From positions 44,396-108,395 of the forward strand of contig JAPPGV010000014.1 of assembly GCA_028821235.1 (NCBI GenBank): a stretch of DNA of 64,000 bases. Reading direction: 5' to 3'. Shown piece by piece: positions 50,296-60,798 of this stretch. Within the stretch, counting starts at the first letter, position 1; every line of letters begins with the position of its first letter. The position numbers and the translations under genes were made by a program. The notes under the pieces were generated by a model. That model worked only from the letters and a program-made list of their open reading frames with translations. It made no database searches and had not been told where the DNA came from. Source of the stretch: a bacterium (lineage in GTDB: Bacteria > Actinomycetota > Acidimicrobiia > Spongiisociales > Spongiisociaceae).

Positions 50296-51099
50296 TCACG
50301 CTCCCCCATCCGCTTCGCCGGCCCGGAGCTGGGGCGCGGGAGGCCAGGGGATGACCGCCACGTACTCCAGGCGTTGGAGATCACCCGTCGGCTCCACCCG
50401 GACCCTGATGGTCCCGAACTGCGGGTCCGCCGCCTCGGCCACGATGCCGACATCCAGGTCCTTCGGGTAGGCGTTGGAGTCTCCGTAGGGCCCGAAGGTC
50501 ACCAGCAGCTCGCCACCCTCCAGCGGATCCGATGCCTCGAGGATGGAGAGTTCCAGCGCTCCGGCGCCCTGTCCCGTCACCACACCACGCTGTCCGTCGG
50601 GTAGGCGCACGGTGACCGCAGGCGCCCGGCGCGACGTGATCGGAATGACACTGGCCGCGGCCTCACCCGCCTCGGACACCAGGCCGATCAGCGCTCCCTG
50701 CCCGTCCGCCACCGGCTGGCCGGTATGGACCCCGTCACCGGTACCGCGGTCGATGGTCAGGGTCGGGTCGAGGGTCCCCCCGCGGGCCGTGACCTCAGCC
50801 GAGACCGAGAGTTGGTACAGGTCCTCGCCGAGCCGCAGCGCCAGCAGCGTCTCCAACTCGGACACCTGGGACTCGAGATGACCGACCTGAGCCGCTTCCC
50901 GTTCCAGGGACTCGATCCGGTCCCGGAGGCGCTGGTTCTCCTCACGGAGCCCGGCCAGGTTGGACAGGCCGTCGGAGAAGCTCACCACCGGCGTCACCAC
51001 TGCGTTCACAGCCGCTTGGAGCGGCGCCATCACCACTTGTACGGTGCTGCGAAGGTCGGCCCCGAAACCACCTCTCGACGCCCGGATGTCAAGAGTCAT
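50296..51099 (-). CDS. mreC: rod shape-determining protein MreC (N-terminus probably extends upstream)
   Basis: MreC is the periplasmic elongasome scaffold that activates PBP2-RodA. It has a coiled coil (about 45-85, LREENQRLRDRIESLEREA) followed by the two beta-barrel domains (TIDRGTGDGVHTGQPVADG). The first canonical start, ATG at 51099, falls inside the expected membrane anchor. The upstream in-frame codons encode SAYVTIALLVVSLTL preceded by an Arg-rich stretch, but contain no ATG, GTG or TTG back to a TGA near 51249. AGGGAGGAGG lies at about 51163-51172. The anchor is needed for function, so an unusual initiation codon or an assembly error is likely. Confidence 0.9.
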   Translation of the reverse strand: MTLDIRASRGGFGADLRSTVQVVMAPLQAAVNAVVTPVVSFSDGLSNLAGLREENQRLRDRIESLEREAAQVGHLESQVSELETLLALRLGEDLYQLSVSAEVTARGGTLDPTLTIDRGTGDGVHTGQPVADGQGALIGLVSEAGEAAASVIPITSRRAPAVTVRLPDGQRGVVTGQGAGALELSILEASDPLEGGELLVTFGPYGDSNAYPKDLDVGIVAEAADPQFGTIRVRVEPTGDLQRLEYVAVIPWPPAPQLRAGEADGGA

Positions 51100-51290
51100 G
51101 AGGGTGAGTGAGACTACGAGTAGGGCGATCGTGACGTAGGCGGACCGATCGGTCGGGGCGACCCTCCTCCCTCTGCCTCCGGCGCGCTGGCGGTGTTGTC
51201 TACCGGCACTCGAGAGTCTTGGCGGAGCGGAGATTTCCCTGACCCTTCATTTCATCATCCGGCGGATCCGGCTCCCGGACCTGGAACCAC

Positions 51291-52322
51291 TCAGAATCGG
51301 CCGGATGACTCGAGGACTCCCTGCAGGACGTCGAACTGTTCCAGGCATCGGCCGGATCCGACCACCACCGACTGGAGGGGCCGTTCCGCGATCTCGACCC
51401 GCAAGCCGGTCTCGAACGCCAACCGGTGATGCAGTACCTTGAGCAGGGCTCCGCCGCCCGTGATCGTGATGCCCACGTTCATCAGGTCGGCGGCCAACTC
51501 CGGCGGGGTGTTGTCCAGCGTGTACCGGACCGCATCGATCATCATGGACAGCGGCTCCTGGATGGCCGCCCTTACCTCGGAGGCGGTGAGCAGCACGGTC
51601 TTGGGCAAACCGGCCACCAAGTCCCGGCCCTTCACCTCGGCGCTCGGCTCGTTGTGATACGGATAGGCCGATCCGATCGCCATCTTGATCTGCTCCGCGG
51701 TGCGCAGGCCCAGGAGGAGGTTGTGCTCCTTCTTCACCCATTCGACGATCCGCTCGTCCATGTCGTCGCCACCCACGCGGACGCTCTTCGACACCACGAT
51801 GCCGCCCATGGCGATGACCGCCACCTCGGTGGTCCCTCCCCCGATATCGACCACCATCGACCCGGTGGGCTCGTTGACGGGCAATCCGCATCCGATGGCC
51901 GCCGCCATCGGCTCATCGATGGTGAAGGCGTTGCGGGCGCCGGCGTGGTAGGCCGCCTCTTCCACAGCCCGCCGCTCCACCCCGGTGATGCCGGACGGGA
52001 CGCAGATCACGATCCTCGGCTTGGCCCAGCGGCGGCGGTGTACCTTCTTGATGAAGTAACGGAGCATGCGCTCGGTGATGTCGAAGTCGGCGATCACGCC
52101 GTCCCGGAGAGGCCGGATCGCCTTCACGTGGGAGGGGGTACGACCGATCATGCGCTTGGCGTCCATACCCACGGCCAGGGCCTCGTTGGTGTTGGTGTTG
52201 ATCGCCACGACCGAGGGCTCGTTGAGCAGGACGCCCTGGTTACGGACGTATACAAGGGTGTTGGCTGTACCCAGATCGACAGCCATGTCCTGGCCGGCAA
52301 CGACGAACGGGTTATCTGGCAT
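51291..52322 (-). CDS. mreB: rod shape-determining protein MreB
   Basis: This actin-like ATPase organises lateral wall synthesis. It has phosphate-1 AVDLGTANTLVY, phosphate-2 MVVDIGGGTTEVAV and adenosine motif GITITGGGALL. At 343 residues it is typical. It heads mreB-mreC-mreD-mrdA-rodA, with a gap of about 190 bp to mreC holding the missing mreC N-terminus. Confidence 0.97.
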   Translation of the reverse strand: MPDNPFVVAGQDMAVDLGTANTLVYVRNQGVLLNEPSVVAINTNTNEALAVGMDAKRMIGRTPSHVKAIRPLRDGVIADFDITERMLRYFIKKVHRRRWAKPRIVICVPSGITGVERRAVEEAAYHAGARNAFTIDEPMAAAIGCGLPVNEPTGSMVVDIGGGTTEVAVIAMGGIVVSKSVRVGGDDMDERIVEWVKKEHNLLLGLRTAEQIKMAIGSAYPYHNEPSAEVKGRDLVAGLPKTVLLTASEVRAAIQEPLSMMIDAVRYTLDNTPPELAADLMNVGITITGGGALLKVLHHRLAFETGLRVEIAERPLQSVVVGSGRCLEQFDVLQGVLESSGRF

Positions 52323-52412
52323 CGATGAAGGGTCCCTGTCGCTGTTCTCGGGCCAACTCTACCCTATGGACGGGCTCAACGGACACCCGGCCTGGTCTGC
52401 GCTCTGTTGCCA

Positions 52413-52817
52413 TCAGCCGAACCAGAGCCCGAGCTCACGAGCGGCGCTCGCCGGGCTGTCGGATCCATGGACGATGTTCTCCCCCACCTCCAGGCCGAAA
52501 TCGCCGCGGATGGTGCCGGGAAGGGCCACGGCGGGATCGGTCGCTCCCACCAAGGCTCGAGCCACCGTGACGGCCGACTCGCCCGACCAATGCATCACGA
52601 CCACCGGACCGGAGGCGATGAAGTCGATCAGGCCGTCGTAGAAGGGCTTCCCCTCGTGCTCCGCGTAGTGCGCGGTCGCCGTGGCGCGGTCGGGCAGGAC
52701 CATCTCGAGGCGATGCAGGTCGAGTCCCTTGGCTTCGAACCTGGAGAGCACCTCACCTACCAGGCGGCGGCGCACCCCGTCGGGCTTCACCATTACGAAG
52801 GTGTCTTCGTGGGCCAT
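52413..52817 (-). CDS. ndk: nucleoside diphosphate kinase
   Basis: Ndk balances nucleoside triphosphates by ping-pong phosphotransfer. It starts [14 protein letters not shown] and the phosphorylated His is in ENIVHGSDS (about 114). The ATG at 52817 gives 134 residues, the usual length, with AAAGGGCAGG upstream; the open frame beyond is repeat DNA. It lies between folC and mreB. Confidence 0.96.
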   Translation of the reverse strand: MAHEDTFVMVKPDGVRRRLVGEVLSRFEAKGLDLHRLEMVLPDRATATAHYAEHEGKPFYDGLIDFIASGPVVVMHWSGESAVTVARALVGATDPAVALPGTIRGDFGLEVGENIVHGSDSPASAARELGLWFG

Positions 52818-52885
52818 CGCTGTGCCTGCCCTTTCATAGTTTCCAGTCGGTAGTCTCTGGTGGCACTGAAGACCGGCGACCATCC

Positions 52886-52957
52886 GGTGGTCAGTGGTCA
52901 GTGGTCGGTCTAATCCAATATAAACTAGCAACTAGCAACTAGCAACTAGCAACTAGA
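52886..52957. repeat. two heptamer tandem arrays (GTGGTCA and AACTAGC)
   Basis: GTGGTCA is repeated nearly perfectly three times at 52887-52907. AACTAGC is repeated four times at 52923-52950 followed by AACTAGA to 52957. The second array covers the folC stop codon, and the last residues of FolC (VLVASC) are read from it. A seven-base unit shifts frame with each copy. Related tracts are at other gene ends in the window. Confidence 0.85.
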
Positions 52958-54234
52958 ACGGTCCGGGCCTCACCTGCCACATAGAACGAGCCTGTCACCA
53001 GAACGGCGCCCTCCCCTCCGCTCCACTCCTTGGCCAGCTCGACGGCGGCGCTTACGGGCCTCACCCAGGTGACCGGGATGTCCGGCAGCACCCTCTCCAG
53101 GGCCACCACCAGATCGCTGGGCTCGGCGGCTCGCTCATGGTCCACCGCGGTGGCGATGGCCTGACCGGCCAGCCCCGCGAACGGCGCCAGCATGGCGTGG
53201 ATGTCCTTGTCCCGGAAGGCGCCGACCACGAGAGTCCAGCCTGCCGCCGGCATCTCCTCCCGTAGTGTCCGAGCCAGCGCGCCGGTCGCCTCCGGGTTGT
53301 GGGCGCCGTCAAGCACCACGAGTGGCGCCCGGCCCACGACTTCCACCCTGGCCGGTACCCGGGTGCGGGCCAGGCCTTCCCGGACCGCCTCGGATGGCAG
53401 GGCACGCCCGAACAGTTCCTCAACCGCAGCAACGGCCACCGCCGCGTTGCCTGCCTGGTGGCGACCGTGGAGGGGGAGGTAAAGGTCGTCGTACTGCTCG
53501 TAGATCCCGTCGAGATCGTACGACCAGCCGCCCACCGACATGCGCAGGTCTTCGATCCGGAAGTCCCGGTCCACCGTCCGGCGCACCGCGCCCACTTCGT
53601 CCGCTCTCCGATCAGCCGCCGGGTCCACCTCGTCGGGCAGGTCCCCCGTCACCAACACCCCACCGGCCTTGAGGATGGCCAGCTTCTCCCGGGCTATCTC
53701 CAACTCGGTGGTCCCCAGGTACTCGGCGTGATCCATCGAGACACCCGTCAGGACCGCCACCTGGCTCTCCAAGACGTTGGTGGCGTCGAGGCGCCCCCCC
53801 ATCCCCACCTCGACCACGGCCACGTCCACTGCCTCGTTGGCGAAGAGGGTAAAGGCAGCGGCAGTGGTCAGCTCGAAGTAGGTGGCCCGCTCGCCGGTCT
53901 CGGCCTCCAGCAGATCCACGAACGGGGCGACATCCGTAACGGCCCGCGCTAACTGCTCCGGCGTCGCCATCTCCCCGGCCACCTTGAACCGTTCCTCCAC
54001 CCGCTCGAGATGTGGGGACGTGAACGTACCCGACTTGAGACCCATGGCATCCAGCACGGAGGCCGCAACCGTGGTAACCGTCGTCTTGCCGTTGGTCCCG
54101 GTGACGTGGATGGCCGGGCTGCGGAGGTGGGGGGATCCCATCATCTCCAGCAGCCGGTGTATCCGCTCGAGTCCCGGCTTCCACCCCAACTCGATGTGCC
54201 GATCGAGATACGCGACGGCTCCGTCGTAGTTCAT
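52939..54234 (-). CDS. folC: folylpolyglutamate synthase / dihydrofolate synthase
   Basis: FolC adds glutamate to dihydropteroate and extends polyglutamate tails of folates. It has P-loop VTGTNGKTTVTT, the folate/Mg region VGMGGRLDATN and GVSMDHAEYLG, and a C-terminal Mur ligase-like domain (VVLDGAHNPEA). Its 431 residues with ATG start are normal. It ends in the AACTAGC repeat array. It follows valS as in many actinobacteria. Confidence 0.94.
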   Translation of the reverse strand: MNYDGAVAYLDRHIELGWKPGLERIHRLLEMMGSPHLRSPAIHVTGTNGKTTVTTVAASVLDAMGLKSGTFTSPHLERVEERFKVAGEMATPEQLARAVTDVAPFVDLLEAETGERATYFELTTAAAFTLFANEAVDVAVVEVGMGGRLDATNVLESQVAVLTGVSMDHAEYLGTTELEIAREKLAILKAGGVLVTGDLPDEVDPAADRRADEVGAVRRTVDRDFRIEDLRMSVGGWSYDLDGIYEQYDDLYLPLHGRHQAGNAAVAVAAVEELFGRALPSEAVREGLARTRVPARVEVVGRAPLVVLDGAHNPEATGALARTLREEMPAAGWTLVVGAFRDKDIHAMLAPFAGLAGQAIATAVDHERAAEPSDLVVALERVLPDIPVTWVRPVSAAVELAKEWSGGEGAVLVTGSFYVAGEARTVLVASC

Positions 54235-54261
54235 CCGCTCAAGGGGTTGGCCGGGTGCGGA

Positions 54262-54285
54262 CCGGCATCCCGGCCGGCATGCCGG
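54262..54285 (-). terminator. hairpin after valS
   Basis: CCGGCAT and ATGCCGG make a perfect 7-bp stem with a 10-base loop directly after the valS stop codon. No T-run follows, so it may be a weak terminator or an intercistronic structure before folC. Confidence 0.3.
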
Positions 54286-56925
54286 CTAGGCAACCACGTC
54301 TCCGAGCGCCTCGAGCTGAGCCACCAACCGATCGATCAGGGCTCTGGAAGCGTCCGCCTTCTGCTCCTCCTTGGCCACGACCTCCCCAGGGGCGCGGGAG
54401 CGGAAGGCCGGGTTGGACAGCTTGGCCTCCGACTTCTGCAGCTCGGCGCGTGCCTTGCGGAGACGGCGTGCCAGCCGCTCCTGCTCGGCCCCGATGTCCA
54501 TGACACCGCGGACCTCCACGTAGGCCTCCACCGGCCCGGCCGCGACCCGCAGGTAGCCGGGGCTCTCGGGCGGCGCACCCACCCGCGCCTTGATTCCCGC
54601 CAAGGAGGCCAACTGGGGCGCCCACCAGTCATCCCAGGCGCCGGCCGGATCATGGACGACCGCGTCGAGCTCCTCACGAGCGGCCCACCCGTGGTAGGAC
54701 CGGGACCCCCTCAGGGCGGTGATCAGATCCTGGAGGGTGTCCATCCCTCCAGGCGCCGAGTAACGCGGGACTTCGGGCCACGACGAGACTATGAGCAGGT
54801 CATCGGACACCAGATGGCTGTAGAGCTCCTCGGTCACGAACGGAATGGCCGGATGGAAGAACTTGAGCAGGTCACGCATGACCACACCCAGGGTCTGCCT
54901 TACCGGCGCCGCCTCGGGACCTCCGGCCGCCAGCACCGGCTTCGACATCTCGAGATACCAGTCGAACACCTCCGACCAGGCGAACGAGTACATGAGCGAG
55001 AAGGCATCCGCCAGGCGGTGCGCATCGGACAGCTCATCGTACCGCTCCGCCACCTCTCCCAACCGCGCCAGCACCCACCGGTCGACGGGGCCCGGGTCCT
55101 CCGGATAGCCGCCGGCCCGCGGCACCGAACCGGGAGGCACGTGGATGAGGGCAAACCTGGTGGCGTTCCACAGCTTGTTGCCGAAGCGCCGGGCGGCATC
55201 CACCCAGCTGACGTCGAAGGGCACGTCGTGGCCCGGGGAGGCCGACTGCAGCAGGCTGAGCCGCAGGGCGTCGGCGCCGTACTGCTCGATCATCTCGAAG
55301 GGGTCCACGATGTTGTTGAGCGACTTCGACATCTTCCGGCCATCGGATGCCCGGACCAGCCCGTGGATGACGATCTCGCGGAACGGGACATCCCCCGCGA
55401 ACTGCATGCCCATCTTCAGCATGCGGGCCACCCAGAAGAAGATGATGTCGTAGCCGGTGACCAGCACGTCGGTGGGATAGAAGCGTTCCAGGTCGTCCGT
55501 CTGGTCCGGCCATCCGAGCGTGCTGAAGGGCCACAGCGCCGAGCTGAACCAGGTGTCCAGGACGTCCTCTTCGGGTTGTAACCGCTCCGAGCCACACTTC
55601 ACGCAAGCACTGGGCCGGGACGTGGCAACCATCACCTCGCCATCGGCCTCGCAGTACCACGCCGGAATCCGGTGACCCCACCAGAGCTGGCGGCTGATAC
55701 ACCAGTCCTCGAGGTTCTCCATCCAGCGGAAGTAGTTCCGTTCCCAACGCTTGGGAACGAACCTGGCCAGGTCCTTCTGCACCACCTCCACCGCCGGTCC
55801 CACCAACTCGGCCACCCGGACGAACCACTGCCTGGACAGGAGCGGCTCGATTGGCACCCCGCTCCGGGAGCAATGGCCCACCGTGTGGCGGTGCTCCTCG
55901 ATGCGTCCGAGGTATCCGCCGGCTCTGAGAGCCTCCACCACCTGCTCACGGGCCTCGAACCGGTCCAGCCCGGCGAAGTCGCCGGCGGCCGGGGTCATCC
56001 TCCCGTCCTCACCGATCACCTGGACGGGGGCCAATCCGGTCCGTAGCGAGATATCGAAGTCGAGCGGATCGTGGGCCGGAGTGACCTTGACCGCCCCGGT
56101 CCCGAAGTCCGGGTCGACCGCCTTGTCAGCCACCACCGGGAGGTCCCGCCCCATGAGCGGAAGGCGCACCGTGCGACCGATCAGATGCCGGTAGCGATCA
56201 TCGTCAGGATGGACGGCCACACCGGTGTCCCCCAGCATGGTCTCAGCCCGCGTGGTGGCGACGGTGATGCCGTCCCCACCATCCCCGTCCGCGAACGGGT
56301 AGGTGATGTGGACGAGTTGGCCGTCCACCTCCCTGTACTCCACCTCGATATCGGAGATGGCGGTCATGAGACCCGGAGACCAGTTGATGATCCGTTGGCC
56401 GCGGTAGATGAACCCCTTCTCGTGCAGGCGCACGAACACCTCCCGCACTGCGGCGGACAGACCCTCGTCGAGGGTGAAGCGCTCCCTCGTCCAGTCACAC
56501 GAGTCCCCCAGGGCTCGCATCTGCTCGGTGATGGTGCCCCCCGATTGGCGCTTCCACTGCCAGACCTGCTCTACGAAGGCCTCCCGGCCCATGGAATGAC
56601 GGCTAAGACCCTCCAAGGCGAGTTCCCGCTCCACGACCATCTGGGTGGCGATGCCGGCATGATCGGTTCCGGGTAGCCAGAGGGTGGCGTAGCCCTGCAT
56701 ACGCTTCCGCCGGATGATGGCATCCTGGATCGAGTGGTCCAGGGCGTGCCCGATGTGGAGCACGCCGGTCACGTTGGGGGGCGGTATGACAATGCAGAAC
56801 GGCTCGCCGTCCGGATTGACCTCGGGGCGGAAGGCGCCCGACCGTTCCCAGACCGGGTACCAGCGCGCCTCGACGCGCCGGGGGTCGTAGCTTCCCTGGA
56901 GGGGGTCGGAGGGGCTGGTAGTCAT
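54286..56925 (-). CDS. valS: valine-tRNA ligase
   Basis: This class I synthetase charges tRNA-Val. It has PPPNVTGVLHIGHALD (HIGH), GTDHAGIATQ, the editing domain with TTRAETMLGDTGVAV, DGRKMSKSLNN (KMSKS) and the C-terminal coiled-coil arm (about 810-879, ERLARRLRKARAELQKSEAK). Its 879 residues are typical. It lies between clpX and folC. Confidence 0.96.
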   Translation of the reverse strand: MTTSPSDPLQGSYDPRRVEARWYPVWERSGAFRPEVNPDGEPFCIVIPPPNVTGVLHIGHALDHSIQDAIIRRKRMQGYATLWLPGTDHAGIATQMVVERELALEGLSRHSMGREAFVEQVWQWKRQSGGTITEQMRALGDSCDWTRERFTLDEGLSAAVREVFVRLHEKGFIYRGQRIINWSPGLMTAISDIEVEYREVDGQLVHITYPFADGDGGDGITVATTRAETMLGDTGVAVHPDDDRYRHLIGRTVRLPLMGRDLPVVADKAVDPDFGTGAVKVTPAHDPLDFDISLRTGLAPVQVIGEDGRMTPAAGDFAGLDRFEAREQVVEALRAGGYLGRIEEHRHTVGHCSRSGVPIEPLLSRQWFVRVAELVGPAVEVVQKDLARFVPKRWERNYFRWMENLEDWCISRQLWWGHRIPAWYCEADGEVMVATSRPSACVKCGSERLQPEEDVLDTWFSSALWPFSTLGWPDQTDDLERFYPTDVLVTGYDIIFFWVARMLKMGMQFAGDVPFREIVIHGLVRASDGRKMSKSLNNIVDPFEMIEQYGADALRLSLLQSASPGHDVPFDVSWVDAARRFGNKLWNATRFALIHVPPGSVPRAGGYPEDPGPVDRWVLARLGEVAERYDELSDAHRLADAFSLMYSFAWSEVFDWYLEMSKPVLAAGGPEAAPVRQTLGVVMRDLLKFFHPAIPFVTEELYSHLVSDDLLIVSSWPEVPRYSAPGGMDTLQDLITALRGSRSYHGWAAREELDAVVHDPAGAWDDWWAPQLASLAGIKARVGAPPESPGYLRVAAGPVEAYVEVRGVMDIGAEQERLARRLRKARAELQKSEAKLSNPAFRSRAPGEVVAKEEQKADASRALIDRLVAQLEALGDVVA

Positions 56926-56971
56926 TGCGGTGGTTGGAATCGGCCGCGCTTACCCGACCCCGGCCGGGCGG

Positions 56972-58240
56972 CTACGCGCTCTTCTCGCGGCGCTTCTCGA
57001 TATCACTGATCGCCAGCAGGGTCGGGTTGGTCTTCTCCTCGACCACCCTCCGGTCGACCAGCACCCGCCCGATGTCCGGCCGGGAGGGAAGCTCGTACAT
57101 GGTGTCGAGGAGTACTTCCTCCATGATGGCCCGCAGACCACGGGCGCCGGTACCCCTCAGCATCGCCAGGTCGGCGATCGCCTCGAGGGAATCGTCCTCG
57201 AACACCAACTCCACGCCGTCGAGTTCGAAGATCCGGGCGTACTGCTTCACGAGGGCGTTGCGAGGCTCCTGGAGGATCCGGATGAGAGCCTCCTTGTCCA
57301 GCGCGTTCACGGTGGCCACCATGGGAAGCCTGCCGATGAACTCGGGGATCAGGCCGAACTTGATCAGGTCCTCCGGCATTACCTCCGAAAGCAGCTCCGG
57401 CTCGGGCCGGTCGGGACTGGACCGCAGATCTGCGCCGAACCCCACCACCTTGTTGCCGATCCGGCGGGAGATGACCTCCTCGAGCCCGGCAAACGCCCCA
57501 CCCGAGATGAACAGCACGTCGGTGGTATCGATCTGGATGAACTCCTGATGCGGATGCTTGCGGCCGCCCTGAGGGGGCACCGAGGCCACTGTCCCCTCCA
57601 GTATCTTCAGCAGGGCCTGCTGCACACCTTCTCCGGACACGTCCCTGGTAATGGAGGGGTTCTCGGCCTTGCGGGCGATCTTGTCCACCTCGTCGATGTA
57701 GATGATGCCCTGCTCGGCTCGTTTGATGTCATAGTCGGCGGCCTGCAGCAGCTTGAGCAGGATGTTCTCCACGTCCTCTCCCACGTAGCCCGCCTCGGTG
57801 AGCGCGGTCGCGTCGGCGATGGCAAATGGCACGTTGAGCATGCGCGCCAGGGTTTGGGCCAGGAGCGTCTTGCCGCATCCGGTAGGGCCGATCAAGAGGA
57901 TGTTGGACTTGGAGAGCTCCACCTCTTCCTTGCGGGGTGCTCCGGCCCGCACCCGCTTGTAGTGGTTGTAGACCGCCACGGCCAGGGTCTTCTTCGCTCG
58001 ATCCTGCCCGATGACGTAGCCGTCCAGGAAGTCGTACACCTCGGACGGCTTGGGCAACTCCCCGTCGTGCTCGGACTCCCTGGTGGAGAGGTCGTCGTCG
58101 AGTATCTCGGTGCAGAGCAGGACGCACTCGTCACAGATGTAGACCCCGGGCCCGGCGATGAGCTTCTTGACCTGCTTCTGCGAATGGCCGCAGAAACTAC
58201 ATTTGAGCAGGTCGCTCCCGTCCCCGTACTTGGTAGCCAC
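56972..58240 (-). CDS. clpX: ATP-dependent Clp protease ATP-binding subunit ClpX
   Basis: This AAA+ unfoldase feeds ClpP. An N-terminal zinc-binding domain has CSFCGHSQ and CDECVLLC; the AAA+ core has Walker [13 protein letters not shown], Walker [10 protein letters not shown] and the C-terminal sensor region [11 protein letters not shown]. Its 422 residues are normal. It lies three bases after clpP. Confidence 0.97.
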   Translation of the reverse strand: MATKYGDGSDLLKCSFCGHSQKQVKKLIAGPGVYICDECVLLCTEILDDDLSTRESEHDGELPKPSEVYDFLDGYVIGQDRAKKTLAVAVYNHYKRVRAGAPRKEEVELSKSNILLIGPTGCGKTLLAQTLARMLNVPFAIADATALTEAGYVGEDVENILLKLLQAADYDIKRAEQGIIYIDEVDKIARKAENPSITRDVSGEGVQQALLKILEGTVASVPPQGGRKHPHQEFIQIDTTDVLFISGGAFAGLEEVISRRIGNKVVGFGADLRSSPDRPEPELLSEVMPEDLIKFGLIPEFIGRLPMVATVNALDKEALIRILQEPRNALVKQYARIFELDGVELVFEDDSLEAIADLAMLRGTGARGLRAIMEEVLLDTMYELPSRPDIGRVLVDRRVVEEKTNPTLLAISDIEKRREKSA

Positions 58241-58243
58241 GCC

Positions 58244-58909
58244 TCAGAGGTCCTCGACCGCCACTAGTTCTCGGCTGGTAAGCACCGCGTCCACGATTCC
58301 GTGCTCCCCGTACTCCCTGGCCTCTTCGGCGAGCATCCAGAAGTCGCGGTCGGTGTCCTTTGCCAACTTCTCGTACTCCTGGCCGGTGTGGCGGGCCAGG
58401 ATCCGGTTGAGTTGTTCCCGCATCTGGACGATCAGGCGGGCCTGTATCTCGATGTCCGTGGCTTGCCCGCTAGCCCCTCCCTGCGGCTGGTGGAGCATCA
58501 CCCGGGCGTGCGGGAGGGCGAACCGCTTCCCCTTGGCGCCTCCGGCCAGGATCACCGCGGCGGCCGAGGCGGCCATCCCCATGCACACGGTGCTGACATC
58601 AGGCTTGATGTACTGGATAGTGTCGTAGATGGCGAACAGGCTGGTGATGGAACCACCCGGGGAGTTGATGTACAGGTTGACATCACGGTCGGGGTCCTCC
58701 GATTCGAGATGGAGCAGTTGGGCCATGACCAGGTTGGCCACCGCATCGTCGATCGGGGTGCCGAGAAAGATGATCCGGTCCTTTAGCAGGCGGGAATAGA
58801 TGTCGAAGGCCCGCTCCCCCCGGCTGGTGGACTCGACCACCGTGGGTACCAGGTAGCCCGTGGCGGGAGGATCCGTGACGGCGCCCATCGGCGGCATGAT
58901 GTCGCTCAC
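58244..58909 (-). CDS. clpP: ATP-dependent Clp protease proteolytic subunit ClpP
   Basis: This serine protease forms the barrel of ClpXP. The catalytic Ser is in [10 protein letters not shown] and the His in [12 protein letters not shown]; the Asp is in [17 protein letters not shown] is the family oxyanion motif. There are 221 residues with a short propeptide-like N-terminus. It lies nine bases after tig, in the tig-clpP-clpX operon. Confidence 0.96.
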   Translation of the reverse strand: MSDIMPPMGAVTDPPATGYLVPTVVESTSRGERAFDIYSRLLKDRIIFLGTPIDDAVANLVMAQLLHLESEDPDRDVNLYINSPGGSITSLFAIYDTIQYIKPDVSTVCMGMAASAAAVILAGGAKGKRFALPHARVMLHQPQGGASGQATDIEIQARLIVQMREQLNRILARHTGQEYEKLAKDTDRDFWMLAEEAREYGEHGIVDAVLTSRELVAVEDL

Positions 58910-58917
58910 TGCTCTCC

Positions 58918-60279
58918 TTACTCGGTCTCGTCCTCGACGGCCTCCGGGGTGCCGGGCGGATCGAACCGGAGGTCGATCACGGCCCCATCACCATCCGTAG
59001 CCACCGCGGCTCTCATGAGAATGTCCAGTGCCCGGGTCCGCAGGATATCACCGCGCACGCTGTTTTCTAGAGCACTCCCCGCCATCTCCTCGGCAATGCT
59101 CTCGGCAGACTGGTCCGTTCGCGAAGCGAGAGCCTGGTAGGCATCGAGGATTGCCTCGTCCCCGACCTCGATTCCGGTGTGCTCGGCAACCGAATCCAGC
59201 AACGCGCCAACCTGTATCTGTGCCATGGCCCGGCCACGGAATTGTCCGAAGACGGCTTCGATATCCTGCCCGGTCGCCTCCATGTACTCCTCGACCGTCG
59301 ACCCCTGCTTGTCGAGACGCCCGCGGAAGTCCTCGAACATCCGCACCGCGGACGCGTCGACGACGGCTTCCGGTATGTCCAGTTCCATCTCCTCGGCCAG
59401 CTCCGTCAGGAGGATGCCCCGCAGCTGGCTCCGCAACGAGTCGAGGCGCTCACCCTCCAGATCCTCGAGGACCTGTTCCCGCAGTTCGCTCGCGGTGTCG
59501 AAGTCGGTGAAGTCCGACACCCACTCATCGTCAAGATCCGGAAGGAGCTTCTCCATGACGTCGTCAACTACGACCCTCACCCCGATCACGGTGCCTTCGG
59601 CCAGCTCGCCGACCGCGACGCGCAGCGGCGCCTCGAACTCGACCACCGCGCCTGCCTCGCAGCCCAGGAGGTGATCGGTCAAGCCCTCGACGAGCGTCTC
59701 TACTCCCAATTCGTACATGAATCCAGTGGCCGCAGGCGTCTCCAGAGGCCGCCCCTCATGCGAGGAACTGAGGTCGATGGCCACGTAGTCACCTATCCGG
59801 CAGGGCCTCTCCACAGTCTCCAACTCGGCAAACTGCTCTCTGTAGCGATCCAGGTGTTGCCCGACTGCTTCCTCGCCGATCTCCTCGGGGACCTCCAGTT
59901 CCACCGTCCGTCCCTCATAGACGGGTGGAGTGGCCAGCGTCGGCCAGAGGCTCACGAAGAGGTCGACCTCGACACCCGCTTCGACCTCCCTGATGTCATC
60001 CACCACCGGCGATACCGCCGGCGTCAGTCCCGTGCCTTCCCAGACCGCGGGAAGCCGGTCCGTGAGCAGGTCCTCGATGGCATCGTTGCGGACCCGCTCC
60101 CTGCCGACCACCCTCTCCACCATGCGACGGGGCGCCTTGCCACGGCGGAATCCGTTCACGTGGATGTCCCGCGCCAACCTCCGGGCGGCACGGGACTCGG
60201 CCGCCTCGAGGCGACTGCTGTCGAGCAGGAGGGTGATACGACGTTCGAAGTCGCTCACTTCAGCGATGGTGAATGACAC
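58918..60279 (-). CDS. tig: trigger factor
   Basis: Trigger factor is a ribosome-bound chaperone and peptidyl-prolyl isomerase. It has the N-terminal ribosome-binding domain with RGFRKGKAP-like [14 protein letters not shown], a central PPIase domain ([15 protein letters not shown]) and a long helical C-terminal domain. GTG at 60279 fits the usual start ([16 protein letters not shown]); an ATG nine codons earlier (60306) is an alternative. The gene follows tRNA-His by about 55 bp. Confidence 0.93.
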   Translation of the reverse strand: MSFTIAEVSDFERRITLLLDSSRLEAAESRAARRLARDIHVNGFRRGKAPRRMVERVVGRERVRNDAIEDLLTDRLPAVWEGTGLTPAVSPVVDDIREVEAGVEVDLFVSLWPTLATPPVYEGRTVELEVPEEIGEEAVGQHLDRYREQFAELETVERPCRIGDYVAIDLSSSHEGRPLETPAATGFMYELGVETLVEGLTDHLLGCEAGAVVEFEAPLRVAVGELAEGTVIGVRVVVDDVMEKLLPDLDDEWVSDFTDFDTASELREQVLEDLEGERLDSLRSQLRGILLTELAEEMELDIPEAVVDASAVRMFEDFRGRLDKQGSTVEEYMEATGQDIEAVFGQFRGRAMAQIQVGALLDSVAEHTGIEVGDEAILDAYQALASRTDQSAESIAEEMAGSALENSVRGDILRTRALDILMRAAVATDGDGAVIDLRFDPPGTPEAVEDETE

Positions 60280-60333
60280 GACACTCCCAGGAGTCGGGCT
60301 AGGCATGGCGCGGGTCGAACGACTCAGCACCAG

Positions 60334-60409
60334 GGTGACCGAGGGGATTCGAACCCCCGACCTCCTGGACCACAACCAGGCGCTCTAACCAAGCTGAGCT
60401 ACGGCCACC
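60334..60409 (-). tRNA. tRNA-His (GTG)
   Basis: The minus-strand cloverleaf has acceptor GTGGCCG/CGGTCAC, anticodon stem CCTGG/CCAGG with anticodon GTG, T loop TTCGAAT, an extra G at -1 and discriminator C73. The G(-1):C73 pair is diagnostic of tRNA-His. Confidence 0.95.
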
Positions 60410-60480
60410 GTGCGCCGGGCATCACGCCCGGCTCCTTGTAATGCGGATTCGCCAGATACGGATCCGTACCGATCGTGGCG

Positions 60481-60553
60481 CGCCCCCGGAAGGATTCGAA
60501 CCTCCGACCAAGAGCTTAGAAGGCTCCTGCTCTGTCCTCTGAGCTACGGGGGC
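60481..60553 (-). tRNA. tRNA-Arg (TCT)
   Basis: The acceptor GCCCCCG/CGGGGGC, D arm AGCTCAGAGGACAGAGC, anticodon TCT in loop CTTCTAA, and T arm GGAGGTTCGAATCCTTC form a standard cloverleaf on the minus strand. Confidence 0.95.
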
Positions 60554-60604
60554 TCATCACGGCCCTCCGCTCTGCGGGAGCCCGGTCCAGGACTCACCCG
60601 TCAG

Positions 60605-60675
<71 letters not shown>

Positions 60676-60798
60676 CGGTCTTCCCCATGATACATGCCGT
60701 ACCCGGCCAGCCGGGACGCGCCCGCGGGCCGGACAGGTCCGCCAAAAACGGAGGGCGAACGGCTAGCCTCCACACAGCCTGCCGGAAGGAGGTCCAGG

